64,000 nt of DNA. It comes from Sphagnum magellanicum. Its lineage: Eukaryota > Streptophyta > Sphagnopsida > Sphagnales > Sphagnaceae. The DNA lies in NCBI GenBank assembly GCA_021904315.1, contig CM038926.1:1334718-1398717 (forward strand), given 5' to 3'. The notes beneath the pieces were generated by a model. The model was not told the origin of the DNA. It did no database searches and saw nothing but the letters and a program-made list of their open reading frames with translations. Numbering within the stretch: position 1 is the first letter of the stretch; the number at the start of each line of letters is the position of its first letter. Position numbers and translations under genes: made by a program. Of the stretch, positions 33,062 to 43,852 are shown one piece after another.

Positions 33062-34882
33062 TGACGCACTCCCAACTCCTTAAAGGACTCAAATGTGAGC
33101 CCAAGTAAAAAACAACAGAAGAAGGAGGAGTCGGAGCACGCTCCCTAGCTCACAACACTTTCAGGGGTAGAGGGGCGTGTTGGAGCTTCGAGATGGGACT
33201 AGGAAGAGTTAACAAGCTTCACTCACCCACACGGGCATGCACACAACTCACACAAAGTGGTTAATGCATAGTTGGAACACCTTTGGTGCTAGGACGAGCC
33301 ACGGGCAACACGAACACACAAGACTCACCACGGCTCGGACTTGGGGGAAACCACCACCTTCCCCCTTATAGTATACTCTACAGCTCTCCATGGAAGCTAC
33401 ATCCAAATGGCTTTTCTTTCTCGGGACTCCCGAATGGGAGTCCCGAAATCCCGCCAAATGGGATTCCTGCGACTTTGGAACCCCATAACTTTGCGAGCAA
33501 ACCTCGGATCGCAATGCGGTCTCAAGCAAAGTTGTAGCTCTCGTCGAGAGCTTTCCAAAAATATGTGGCACGCCCCCTGTAGCTAAGTAAATCGGGTCGA
33601 TTCTCGGCTTTTGTGGTCATGAGTCAAACTGGCAATTTGACTCCCGACCCTTCTTTTGGCCATAACTTGTGTTTTAGATGTCCAAATGAGCAATGCGAGC
33701 CCATTTAAGACATTTACGCTCCAAGAGATTTTCAATGATATAAAGAACGTCACAAGCCATTGAGGTTTGACCCTTGCAATTTCTCTCTAAAGTTTTGGGA
33801 GTCCACCGAAACTCCATCTCCCAAAGTGGTAGTTGCCTTGGGAGTGTGAGTGTTCACTCCCTCACACTCCCTCACACTTTCTTACATTTTCGGGAATATG
33901 TGATGTGACTCCCGGGTTTCTTCTTGCCTTGATTCCCGAGCTTCCTTGACGCAACCCCACTTTGGCCAAGTGTGGGGGTGAAGCCCAACACTTGGAAAAG
34001 TTGGAGGTTTGAAGCCCTCTGGGACTCCCGAATGTTCAGAGCTCAACAGCAAGGCGCAAAACACCTCGCATTGAAGTTTTCTTGGTGTCATTAGAAAGGT
34101 CTTGAAACGTAAATATCGAAAATCGCCTCGCATTGGCCATTCGGATATTTGCAGCCCAAATTATGGGCAAAAGAAGGGCCAGGAGTCAAACTGGCAGTTT
34201 GACTCCCGACCACTAAAAGTCGGGAATCGACCCTTTCCCAACGTTGCTTCAGGAAGTGCGACATGTCGTTAGAAAGATCTTGACAAGGGATACAACTTTG
34301 GTTTAAACCTTGTCGTGATCGGACTCTGTAGTCGGGAGTTATGGCCGTTCAAAGTTTTGGGAGTCCAGCCGGGACAGTTTCGGGACTCCATTTCGGGAGT
34401 CTCAACAAAATGTGCCATTTGGATGTAGCCTTGGCGGCGAGTTGCAGAGAATACTATAGGGAGTAAGGTGGTGGCTTACTCCCGAGTCCGGGCCGTGGTG
34501 AGTCTTGTGTGTCCAAGTGCCCGTGGTAAGTCCCAACACCCAAAGGTGTCCTGAATGTTAAACTAACCTCTTATGGTTGGTTTCTGGATGCAGATTCACA
34601 CGAGCTAAACTAGTCCCTCTTCCTAGTCTAATCCTTGGGCTCTCAACTCGACCCTCTACCCCTTTTTAAAGTTGGAAGCCGGGAGCATGCCGCTAAGTCA
34701 CAATTTCCGCAACTTAACTTTGTGAAACCCTCAAGTGGGTTTCGCCCCGTGACTTAGGAGCGCGTCATTCCTCTTGCCTTAACTCCCGGGCTTCCTCTTG
34801 GCTTAACTCCCGGACTTCCTCTTGGTGTGCAACCTTATAACCCCTTTGCCTTGGTCGCGAGCCCAAAGCTAGGGTTGTGACA
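33062..34882 (-). repeat. Solo LTR of family 2 inside the 5' LTR, itself interrupted
   Basis: In reverse orientation it starts TGACGCACTCC and ends AGGGTTGTGACA. It is flanked by AACAT (33057-33061) and AACAC (34883-34887), a one-mismatch target duplication. A family-3 LTR (33947-34767) lies inside it. Without that insert it is about 1.0 kb. No internal sequence remains, as after LTR-LTR recombination. Confidence 0.88.
33947..34767 (+). repeat. Solo LTR of gypsy family 3 with perfect target duplication
   Basis: It begins TGACGCAACCCCACTTTGG and ends GGAGCGCGTCA, and is flanked on both sides by TTCCT, an exact 5-bp duplication. Family 3 shares architecture with family 2 (TATA-like tactatagg, central dyad, gtgagtcttgtgtgtcc) but differs at both ends, so it is a related but separate family. 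It is the third nesting level here. Confidence 0.92.
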
Positions 34883-34898
34883 AACACGCCCCCCTACT

Positions 34899-35841
34899 TG
34901 ACGCACTCCTAACCACTCGAAGGACTCAAATGTGAGTCCAAGTGAGAGACAGCGGAAGTGGGAGTGGTCGGGAGGCGCTCCCTAGCTCACAACACTTGGA
35001 GGGGTAGAGGGGCGTGTTGGAGCTCCGGGATGGGACTAGGAAGAGTTGACAAGCTTCACTCACTCACACGGGCCTGCATGGAACCACACAAAGTGGTTAG
35101 AACATAGTTGGAGCACATTTGGTGCTAGGACGAGCCACGGGCAACACGGACACACAAGACTCACCACGGCCCGGACTTGGGGGAAGCCACCACCTTCCCC
35201 CTTATAGTATACTCTGTGCCACGTCGCGGGGGTGGCACCCAAATGGACATTTTGTCCCGGGAGTCCCGGGACTCCCGCGCGGGAGTCCCGAAATCCCGCC
35301 CAGCGGGACTCCCGGGACTTTGAACGCGCATAACTTTCGGAGCAGACCTCCGATGACGACGCTGTCTGAAGCAAAGTTGTAAATCTCGTCGAGACCTTTC
35401 CAACGGTATGTCGCACGTTCTCAGCAGCCAAGTATTTCGGGTCGATTCCCGACTTTTAGTGCCCGGGAGTCGAAACTGGCGGACTCCCGCGAGTTCGACT
35501 CCCGGGCCTTCTTTTGGCCATAACTTGCATTTCAGATGTCCAAATGAGCAATGCGAGCCCATTTTAGACATCTACACTTCAAGACCTTTCCATTGATATA
35601 AAGAGCGCACCAAGCCATTGAGTTTTGACCCCTCAAAACGTGCTCTGAAGTTTCGGGAGTCCTTTTGGGACTCTAACTCTCACCAACTCCCAACATGGGA
35701 GTTGCCTTGGGAGTGTGAGGGTCCACTCCCTCACACTTTCTTGCACTCCCGGGAGTCTTGATGTGACTCTCGGGCTTCCTTTTGGCCCGCACCCTTGCAA
35801 CCCCCTTGCCTTGGTCGCGAGCCAAGGCTAGGGTTGCGACA
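34899..35841 (-). repeat. Second solo LTR of family 2 inside the 5' LTR
   Basis: In reverse orientation, from TGACGCACTCCTAACC to GGCTAGGGTTGCGACA, about 943 bases. It is flanked by CTACT and CTACC, a one-mismatch target duplication, and separated from the preceding nested LTR by only 16 bases of host LTR. It is more GC-rich than its relatives (runs of cgggagtcccggg near 35260-35310), so it may be less deaminated and therefore younger. Confidence 0.88.
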
Positions 35842-35949
35842 CTACCCCTCAAAGTGTTGTGAGCCAGGGAGCGTGCTCCGACTCCTCCCTCTTCCGCTAT
35901 TTACTTGGGCTCACATTTGAGTCCTTTAAGGAGTTGGGAGTGCGTCATT

Positions 35950-35961
35950 TGGTATCAGAGC
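35950..35961 (+). promoter_or_regulatory. tRNA-Met primer-binding site
   Basis: TGGTATCAGAGC, the standard plant retrotransposon PBS complementary to the 3' end of initiator methionine tRNA, begins two bases after the LTR end at 35947. Reverse transcription would start here. Confidence 0.93.
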
Positions 35962-35997
35962 TCTGGGAGAGCTCGATCCACTTATTGGGGAGTTCCG

Positions 35998-36896
35998 ATG
36001 GCACCTAAAAAGTCCCGCAAAGTAGTCCAAGAGACTGTGGTGGAAAAACCCACCCAAGACCCGGATGTCCCACCCCAAGCCATGAGTGGGGAAGAACAAA
36101 ATGTTTCTGAAGGTGAGGAAGACCGTGGTAGCCATGAGGACCATGAAAATGAAGAGGAGCAATCAAATGCGATGCTCTTCACCCCGGAACAATTGGAGGT
36201 CCTACTCAAACTGAATAGGCCCGATTTCAATGAATTGGTTGCGGCCCTCAAGGGAGGACCATCCAAAGGTGTGGAGTTCAAGCCCGCTAGGCTCGAGAAC
36301 TTTGATGGGGCTCGGGACCGAAAGGTTATGGATGCTTGGCTTGCGGAAATGGAAGATTACCTCCATGCCGCCAAGGTTGGTCGACACTCGGCCGTGGAAC
36401 TTGCCCAATCCTATTTGAAGGGCTATGCCTCCACATGGTGGAGGACCGTGAGGCAAGAAGAAGGGAAGACCTATGGCTACACTTGGGAATTCTTTAAGGA
36501 GCGTATTGAGTCGGAATTCATTCCCAAGAATTCCAACTACATTTCAAGGTGCAAACTCCATGACCTTATGAATGTAAACAATGACAACTTGCGTCAATAT
36601 GTGAGGGCTTATTCCGATCTCATGCTTGAAATTAGGCATATGCATGAATTAGACCGGGTGTGCCACTTTGTGATGGGGCTTCCAACTTGGGCCAAGCAAA
36701 AGCTTGAAGAAAATTGGCCCGCCTCACTAATCGAAGCCATCATGAAAGTGGAAGGCTTTTTGGATGTGGGACGAGGTGAGAAGTTCGGATTAAAAAGGGA
36801 TAGCAAGTTCCCTCATAAGAAGGCACGCCATGAAGGGGAATGGAACCGGGGCAAGGAAGCCCAACCAAGGAAAAGCCCAAACAATTCCAAGGCTCG
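35998..36896 (+). pseudogene. gag of the family-2 element, N-terminal part
   Basis: The ATG at 35998 is the first after the PBS and opens 299 codons. Residues 1-60 are charged (MAPKKSRKVV, then Glu/Asp-rich). The retrotransposon gag core follows at about 90-250: LENFDGARDRKVMDAWL, YLKGYASTWWRTV, FKERIESEFIPKN, LRQYVRAYSDLM and FVMGLPTWAKQ. A basic tail leads toward the zinc knuckle. The frame has no stop, but a solo LTR splits it at 36897, and the reading frame beyond differs by one base, so one further indel lies near the break. The product forms the capsid that packages element RNA in the cytoplasm. Confidence 0.9.
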
Positions 36897-37716
36897 TGAT
36901 GCGCTCCCAAGTCACGGGGTGAAACCCACTTGAGGGTTTCACAAAGTCAAGTTGTGGAAAGTTGAGACTTGGTAGCACGCTCTCGGCTTCCAACTCTAAA
37001 AGGGGTAGAGGGTCGAGTTGGGAGCCCAGGGATTAGACTAGGAAGAGGGACTAGTTTAACTCGTGTGAATCTGCATCCAAAAACCAACCAAATTGGGTTA
37101 GTTTAGCATTCGGGACACCCTTGGGTGTTGGGACTTGCCATGGGCACTTGGACACACAAGACTCACCATGGCCCGAACTCGGGGGAAGCCACCACCTTCC
37201 CCCCTTATAGTATTCTCTACGGCTGGTCGCAGAGGCTACATCCAAATGGCACATTTTGTTGGGACTCCCGAAATGGAGTCCCGAAACTATCCCGGCTAGA
37301 CTCCCAAAACTTTGAACGGCCATAGCTCCTCGCCTCAAACTCGGATCGGGACGAGTCCTGAATCAATGTTGTAGCTCTCATCGAGAGCTTTCCAAGCCGT
37401 GTGGCACTCTTCAAGGAGACGTCGGGAAGAGGTCGATTCCTGACTTTTAGTGGTCGGGAGTCAAACTGCCAGTTTGACTCCCGGCCCTTCTTTTGCCCAT
37501 AACTTGGGCTGCAGATATCTGAATTGCCAATGCGAGGCCATTTTCGATATCTACGTTTTAAGACCTTTTCAATGACACCAAGAACACCCAAATGCGAGGT
37601 GTTTTGGGCCTTTTTGTCAAGCTCTGAACATTTGGGAGTCCCGAAGGACTCCAAACCTCCAACTTTTCCAAGTGTTGGGCTTCACCCCCACACTTGGCCA
37701 AAGTGGGGTTGCGATA
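36897..37716 (-). repeat. Solo LTR of family 3 inside gag
   Basis: It reads TGATGCGCTCCC at the left and GGGGTTGCGATA at the right, the reverse of a family-3 LTR. It is flanked by GCTCG (36892-36896) and ACTCG (37717-37721), a one-mismatch duplication. It inserted between the gag basic tail and the zinc knuckle. Confidence 0.9.
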
Positions 37717-37721
37717 ACTCG

Positions 37722-38084
37722 TGTTTTAAACCCAAGGGAAATTTTGTGAAGAAGGGGGCTCCTTTCAAGGGGAGCCAACCCAAAGGAGATGCTAGTGGGA
37801 AACCTAGGGGAGCATGTTTCAATTGTAATGAAGTGGGCCATTACTCCAAGGATTGCCTCAAACCAAAATTGGGGAATGGGGCTTCTAAGGTAATTGCCCT
37901 CACCTCCAACTTAGCCCAAGGTGAATGTAATCACCTTATTTTCTTAAAGGGGAAGCTTTCGAAGTGGGAAATGTTATGTTTTTTGGACACAGGGGCTTCC
38001 CACAACTTCATAACCCAAGAAAGTGCCCAAAGAATGGAGCTCCCATTGGAGGAGCTCAAAGCACCCATCGAGGTGCACTTTGCA
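37722..38084 (+). pseudogene. Gag zinc knuckle and protease start, family 2
   Basis: After the nested LTR the polyprotein resumes with CFKPKGNFVKK. A CCHC knuckle CFNCNEVGHYSKDC (C-x2-C-x4-H-x4-C) follows, and about 45 residues later the retropepsin active site CFLDTGASHNFI with an intact DTG. The segment is open throughout and ends in VHFA at the next nested LTR. Gag and protease are in one frame, as in plant chromoviruses. Confidence 0.9.
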
Positions 38085-38905
38085 TGACGTGCTCCCAAGT
38101 CACGGGGTGAAACTCACTTGAAGGTTTCCCAAAATCAAGTTGCGGAAATTATGACTTAACGGCACGCTCCCGGCTTCTAACTCTAAAAAGGGGTAGAGGG
38201 TCAAGTTGGGAGCCCAGGGATTAGACTAGGAAGAAAGACTAGTTTAGGTCGTGTGAATCTGCATCCAAAAACCCACCAAAAAGGGTTAGTTTAACATTCG
38301 GGACACCCTTGGGTGTTGGGATTTGCCACGGGCACTTGGACACACAAGACTCACCACGGCCCGAACTCAGGAGTAAGCCACCACCTTACTCCCTATAGTA
38401 TTCTCTGCGGCTGGTCACCGAGGCTACATCCAAATGGCACATTTTGTTGGGACTCCCGAAATGGAGTCCCGAAACTGTCCCGACTAGACTCCTAGAACTT
38501 TGAGCGGCCATAACTCCCGATTGTGGAGTTCGATCATAATGAAGTCTAAACCAAAGTTGTAGCCCTCGTTAAGATCTTTTCAACGCTTTGTTGCAATTTC
38601 AATTTGGACGTCGGTAAGAGGTCGATTCCCGACTTTTAGTAGTCGGGAGTCAAATTGCCAGTTTGACTCCCGGCCTTTCTTTTGCCCATAACTTGGGCTA
38701 CAGATGTCTGAATGGCCAATGCGAGGCCATTTTCGATATCTACGTTTCAAGAACTTTCCTATGACACCAAGAACATTTCAATGCGAGGTGTTTTGGGCCT
38801 TGCTGTCGAGCTTTGAACATTCGGGAGTCCCTGAGGACTCCAAATCCCCAACTTTTCCAAGTGTTGGGCTTCACCCCCACACTTGGCCAAAGTGGGGTTG
38901 CGACA
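38085..38905 (-). repeat. Solo LTR of family 3 inside protease
   Basis: In reverse orientation, from TGACGTGCTCCC to GGGGTTGCGACA, about 821 bases, flanked by TTGCA and TTGCG (one mismatch). Removing it and one duplicate lets the protease frame continue without a shift from VHFA to DGIPHPTK. It is the second family-3 insertion within 1.2 kb and in the same orientation as the first. Confidence 0.92.
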
Positions 38906-38910
38906 TTGCG

Positions 38911-40628
38911 GATGGGATTCCCCATCCCACCAAGTTACAAGCAAAAGATGTGCCCCTCCAATTGGGGAATTGGAAAGGCAAGGTGGACCTGTTAATTTCC
39001 ACCTTAGGGGGAATGGATTGCATTTTGGGAATGAAATTCATCACACAAAACAATGTGCTCATAGAAGGGCACAATAGGCTAGTTAGGATCCCATCCAAGA
39101 ATGGGATCGTGCGAGTGAAAGCACATGAAGTGCTTAGTGTGGGTGGGACGACCATCCACTTGATGTTGGGGAAAAACTTGGAAAAAGAATGCGTAGGAAG
39201 GTATGGCATGTTGTGTGTCATGCGGGTGCTAGATGAGTTTGAACCTAGGGAGGCCACCAAAGTGGTGAGCCTCCACAAGTGCATCAAGCAAGTGTTAAAA
39301 GAATTTCCAGATGTGATGCCCGAAGAGTTGCCCGATGAGTTACTCCCGAGAAGACAAGTTGACCATGCAATCGAGGTGATGCCGAGAGTGGCACCTCCCG
39401 CCAAGGCCCCATATCGAATGAACCATGAGGAGTTAAGAGAGCTTAAGGTTCAACTCGAAGAACTCCTCGCAAAGGGATACATCAAGCCTAGCAAGTCACC
39501 ATATGGGGCCCCCGTCCTTTTTGTTCACAAGAAGGATGGGACTTTGAGGATATGTGTGGATTATAGAGCCCTCAACAAGGTGACAGTGAAGAATTGATAC
39601 CCATTGCTTCGGATTGATGACTTGTTTGATCGGCTCTTGGGAGCCAAAGTGTTTAGTAGGATTGACCTACGTTTCGGGTATTACCAAATTCGAATTGCAC
39701 AAGGGGATAAGGAAAAGACCGCTTGCCGCACAAGGTATGGTTCATATGAATTTTTGGTGATGCCTTTTGGGCTCACCAATGCACCTGCCACATTTTGCAC
39801 CCTCATGAATGACAATTCCGAGAGTAGCTTGATGACTTTGTGGTCGTCTACATAGACGACATTTTGGTTTATAGCAATTCCATGGAGGAGCATGTGGAAC
39901 ACCTTCGAAAAGTGTTCCAAAGGTTGAAAGAAAACAAGTTGTATGCCAAGTTCGAGAAGTGCGAGTTCGGAGTCTCCGAGGTGGACTTCCTTGGGCATAA
40001 GATCACCCAAGAAGGTTTGAAAATGGATGACCACAAGGTGAAGGCAATCTTGGATTGGGAATCGCCTAAGTCCGTTCCCGCCTTAAGGTCCTTTTTAGGA
40101 TTGGCTTCCTATTATCGCAAGTTCATCAAGAACTTTGCAAAGATAGCCACACCTTTGATAAACCTTTTGAAGAAGTCATCCGGGAGTTATGAATGGGAAG
40201 AGGCATGCAATGAGGCCTTTGAGACCTTGAAAGGCATTTTGGTGAAGGCGCATGTGTTGAAGTTGCCCGATTTTGACAAGGACTTTGAAATCCATTCCGA
40301 TGCTTCTGACTTTGCCATAGGAGGAGTCCTAGTGCAAGATGGAAGGCCGATGGCTTTCGAAAGCAAGAAGTTGAGTGAGACGGAGCGAAGGTGGCCAACC
40401 CATGAGAAGGAAATGTGGGCCGTGATACATTGTTTCAAGACTTGGGGCCATTACATAGGCTCCAAAGATGTGGTGGTGTGGACCGACAATGTGACCTTGA
40501 AATACTTTGCGACCCAACCAAAGTTGTCATCAAAACAAGTAAAATGGCAAGACACATTGGCCTTATTCAATGTGGACATCCAGCACAAGCCAGGAAAGGA
40601 GAACATAGTCCCCGATGCCTTGAGCTGA
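38911..40628 (+). pseudogene. Protease end, reverse transcriptase and RNase H, family 2
   Basis: In order: protease C-terminal part with [10 protein letters not shown]; linker with [12 protein letters not shown] fingers ([24 protein letters not shown]); palm ([32 protein letters not shown]); catalytic box YIDDILVYS at 39849; SFLGLASYYRKFIKNF; and RNase H (HSDASDFAIGG, THEKEMWAVI, WTDNVTLKYF, ending PDALS). Lesions are a TGA at 39595-39597 where KNRYPL is expected, about one base lost near 39815 followed by a TAG before LDDF, and a TGA at 40626 where ALSRK is expected. Both TGAs fit CGA to TGA. The catalytic aspartates are intact. It would convert element RNA to DNA. Confidence 0.92.
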
Positions 40629-41871
40629 AAACACCAACTTAGAGTGGTGTATGTGGGAGAGACGGAACTTCAAAAAGAAGTTAGATTAGCAAGCCACCGG
40701 GATGCTTTTGCTAAGGAGGCAAGGCAAAGCATCCAAAATGGAACCAAGTCCCACTTCCATTTGCGAAATGGATTATTGTGGTATAAGCAAAATCAGCTCT
40801 ATGTTCCAAAAGGGAGGTTAAAGGATGTGCTTTTGAAGGAATGTCACGATGGGCCCATTACGGGCCATGGTGGTGCAAAGCGCACCACCACATTCTTGAA
40901 GAAGTCCTACTATTGGCCCAACTTGAAAGAGGATGTGGAAGAATACGTGAAGACTTGCTTGACTTGCCAACAAAACCGAGTAGTCAATAAAAAGCAAGCC
41001 GGGTTGTTGCGACCATTACCCATTCCAGAAGGGCCGTGGGAAAGTGTTTCCATGGATTTCATGGTGAGCTTACCCCCATCAAGGGGGTTTGATGCAATAA
41101 TGGTGGTGGTTGATCGATTTAACAAGATGGCACACTTCATTCCCACCAAGGAAAGTGTTACGGCCCAAGAGACGGGAAGGTTGTTTTTCACCCACGTGTT
41201 CAAGCATCATGGCCTCCCAAAGGACATTGTGTCGGACCGAGATCCGAAGTTCACAAGCAAGTTTTGGAGAGCCCTGTGGAAGCGCATGGGGACGAAGCTC
41301 AAGATGAGCACCTCCTTCCGACCCCAAACGGATGGACAAACCGAGAGGGTGAACTTGATGATTCAACAATTCCCAAGGAATTATGCGGCGGCGGATCAAC
41401 AAGATTGGGTGGACCATTTGGAGTTGGCCGAGTTTTGTTACAACAATTCTAAGCATTCGGCAACGGGAGCCACCAATTGTGCCCACAACTTGGGTTGGAC
41501 AACTCCCAAGTGATGCAAGTGAAGAAGTGCCCATGGTCACACAACTAGATGAAGAGAGGCGACGCTTGTGGGAAATGGCCAAGGCCAATCTTGAGAAGGT
41601 GCATAAAAGGTACAAGGACTTTGCGGACAAGTCCCGACGAGAGGTGAATTTTGAAAAAGGGGATGAAGTGTGGCTGAACATCAAGAATTTCCGGTTGCTC
41701 GAAGGTTTGAGCCACAAGTTCTTGGGCCCATATGCGGGTCCATTCAAAGTGTTGGAAAAGAAACTTTTCGACACTTACAAGTTAGAATTACCGGAAAATC
41801 TTAAGGTTCATCTCGTATTTCATGTTTCACTTTTGAAGTTGGTCGCTCGTGATGCCTCAAGGCCCGATTGA
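40629..41871 (+). pseudogene. Integrase of the family-2 element
   Basis: The HHCC zinc domain is readable (ECHDGPITGHGG, then CLTCQQNR). The DDE core is complete: SMDFMVSLPP with the first Asp, VSDRDPKF with the second and TDGQTERVN with the Glu. ELAEFCYNNSKHSATG then meets a small deletion and frame change near 41470, after which the C-terminal domain continues: VPTTWVGQLPSD, RRRLWEMAKANLEK, FEKGDEVWLNI, and LGPYAGPFKVLEK, to VFHVSLLK. The frame ends at a TGA (41869-41871) that could again be an old CGA. The enzyme inserts element DNA into the genome. Confidence 0.9.
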
Positions 41872-41898
41872 AAGCACAACTCAAGGCCCCCTCCGGAC

Positions 41899-42087
41899 TT
41901 GGTTCATAATGAACCGGAATTTGAAGTGGAGGCCGTGCTCAAGTCAAGGCAATTAAGGGGGCGAGAGCGAGAGTACTTGGTCAAGTGGAAAGGATACCAT
42001 CCAATAGAGGCATCTTGGGTGAATGAGTCCGACATGGAACATGCCCAAGAAGCCATAGAAGAATTCCACAATAGACCGGCAACATAG
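41899..42087 (+). pseudogene. Chromodomain at the integrase C terminus
   Basis: The open segment begins LVHNEPEFEVEAVLKSRQ, continues REYLVKWKGYHPIEASWVNE and ends with an EAIEEF helix before TAG at 42085. The aromatic cage pattern (Y, W, W) and the E-x-ILxxR-like start mark a chromodomain, which in chromoviruses directs insertion to modified histone tails. It places family 2 among plant chromoviruses. It is separated from integrase by only one stop. Confidence 0.9.
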
Positions 42088-42878
42088 AGCGTGATGAGGA
42101 CATCACCTTTCTTTTAGGGGGCGGAAAGCTACACAAATGTACCACATCAAGTTGTAAGTGAAATAAAGGCTAAGTTTTAAAACTTCCGAGAGATTACATC
42201 ACAAACATAATAGTATGTTAGAAAGGGGGGCTTTGTCAAGTGGCATGGACAAATGGAACTCTCTTGCGTAAGCCCAAATCAAAATCGGACTCCTACTTGG
42301 GGGCTAAGAAAAAATCTTGGCCCCAAAAGAGGAGGCAAGCAAGGTGAGCTTGCGGGGACGTGCACATGCCCAAAGTGCATCCCAAAGGCTTGGTTGGTAG
42401 TGGCGGCCAACGTAGGAAGTCATGACCCCGTTCGCATATTATAATCACGTAGCTTGGGACTTAGGCTTTTGCAAAGCCTAAATGTTGCTTCTCGTACCTT
42501 GATAGGCACACCTTTAGTTAGGCTTGATTGTTGTGATCAAGGCGCAAGATTGGGAAAGGAGTCATGTCAAGTAGCTTAGGTCAAAATTAGACTTGGCTTG
42601 AATTCCTCATGAGGGGAAGGTTGAAAGAATGGCCTCCCAAATGAGGGCTTCGTTAATTAGGTTAGTTTAGGTCTTTTGACGAAACAATGGTTAAGGGTTT
42701 TTTTTGAGACACCCTTGGACTTGCCAAGAAAGTGGTGGAAACTTGGGGATGCCTAAGTTAGCTTGAGGCAAGGTCCGGCCGCAAAAGTCGGCATTTGATG
42801 GCCAAGGATCCAAAAGAAAGCAATTACAATTGTTGAAAGAAATTCTAAGTGTCAATGAGGACATTGACCTCTTCTTTT
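42088..42878 (+). other. 3' untranslated region of the family-2 element
   Basis: About 790 bases between the chromodomain stop and the purine tract, without an open frame beyond 63 codons. No terminal repeats or coding motifs are seen; it is ordinary 3' noncoding element sequence. Confidence 0.6.
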
Positions 42879-42890
42879 AGTGGGGGAAAG
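42879..42890 (+). promoter_or_regulatory. Polypurine tract
   Basis: agtgggggaaag sits directly against the 3' LTR start, the position where plus-strand DNA synthesis is primed in LTR retrotransposons. Confidence 0.85.
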
Positions 42891-43852
42891 TGTCGCAACC
42901 CTAGCTTTGGGCTCGCGACCAAGGCAAAGGGGTTGCAAGGTTGCAAACTAAGAAGAAGGAAGCTCGGGAGTTAAGGCAAAGGCATTGCAAGGTTGCGGCC
43001 CAAGAGGAAACCGGGAGTCACATCACATACTCCCGGGAGTGTAAGAAAGTGTGAGGGAGTGAACACTCACACTCCCAAGGCAACTCCCACTTTGGGAGAT
43101 GGAGTCCCGATGGAGTCCCAAAACTTTAGAGAGCAATTGCAGGGGTCAAACCTCAATGGCTTGTTACATTTTTTATATCATTGGAAAGATCTTGAAACTT
43201 AGATGCCTAAAATGGGCTCGCATTGCTCATTTGGACATCTAAAACGTAAGTTATGGCCAAAAGAAGGGCCAAGAATCAAATTGCCAATTTGACTCCCAAC
43301 CACAAAAAGTCGGGAATCGACCCGATTTACTTAGCTGCAGGGGGCGTGCCACATATCCTTGGAAAGATCTTGACAAGAGCTAAAACTTTGCTTTAGATTG
43401 CACCTCAATTGGAGGTCTGCTTGCAAAGTTATGGGGCTCCAAAGTTGCGGGAATCCTAGCTGGCGGGATTTCGAAACTCCCACTCGGGAGTCCCAGGAGA
43501 GAAAAGCCATTTGGATGTAGCCTCCATGGAGAGCTGCAGAATATACTACAAGGGGGAAGGTGGTGGCTTCCCCCAAGTCCAGGCCATGGTGAGTCTTGTG
43601 TGTCCGTGTTGCCGGTGGCTCGTCTTAGCACCAAGGGTGCTCCAACTATGCACTAACCACTTTGTGTGGGTTGTGTGTAGGCCCGTGTGAGTGAGTGAAG
43701 CTTGTCAACTCTTCCTAGTCCCATCTCGGAGCTCCAACACGCCCCTCTACCCCTCAAAATGTTGTGAGTTAGGGAACGTGCATCGACTCCTCCCTCTTCT
43801 GCTGTTTACTTGGGCTCACATTTGAGTCCTTTAAGGAGTTGGGAGTGCGTCA
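42891..43852 (+). repeat. 3' LTR of the family-2 element
   Basis: 962 bases from TGTCGCAACCC to GGGAGTGCGTCA, uninterrupted, and therefore the reference copy for family 2 in this window. It contains the central dyad (43278-43302, one arm altered), an eroded TATA-like atatactaca at 43541 and a gtgagtcttgtgtgtccgtg segment. It is followed by AGTTA, the target duplication partner. Confidence 0.93.

Larger units (their letters stand above)
32240..35947 (+). repeat. 5' LTR of the family-2 element, split by two insertions
   Basis: The LTR is in three pieces: 32240-33061, 34883-34898 and 35842-35947, together about 944 bases against 962 for the 3' LTR. The pieces join at the gctccaaca/cgcccc/ctacccctcaaagtg region with short target duplications at each break. 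A TATA-like box TATACTATAA lies at 32891-32900, in a position kept in the other LTRs, and would start element transcription. Confidence 0.9.
32240..43852 (+). mobile_element. Complete family-2 Ty3/gypsy chromovirus with nested LTRs
   Basis: It has two LTRs beginning TGTCGCAACC and ending GTGCGTCA, a methionine-tRNA PBS at 35950, gag, protease, RT, RNase H, integrase, chromodomain, and a purine tract before the 3' LTR. It is flanked by GGTTA (32235-32239) and AGTTA (43853-43857), a 5-bp target duplication with one change. Five LTRs are nested within it: two family-2 copies in the 5' LTR, a family-3 copy inside one of them, and two family-3 copies in gag-pol. By eye the first 165 bases of the two outer LTRs differ at about ten sites, nearly all transitions, so the insertion is fairly old. 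It cannot be autonomous: the frame is broken by stops and small deletions. Confidence 0.92.

Noticed and set aside
35060-35571. Frames of 123 and 136 codons on the minus strand
   Set aside because: They lie wholly within a solo LTR, and equivalent frames in other LTRs are broken. High GC makes long chance frames.
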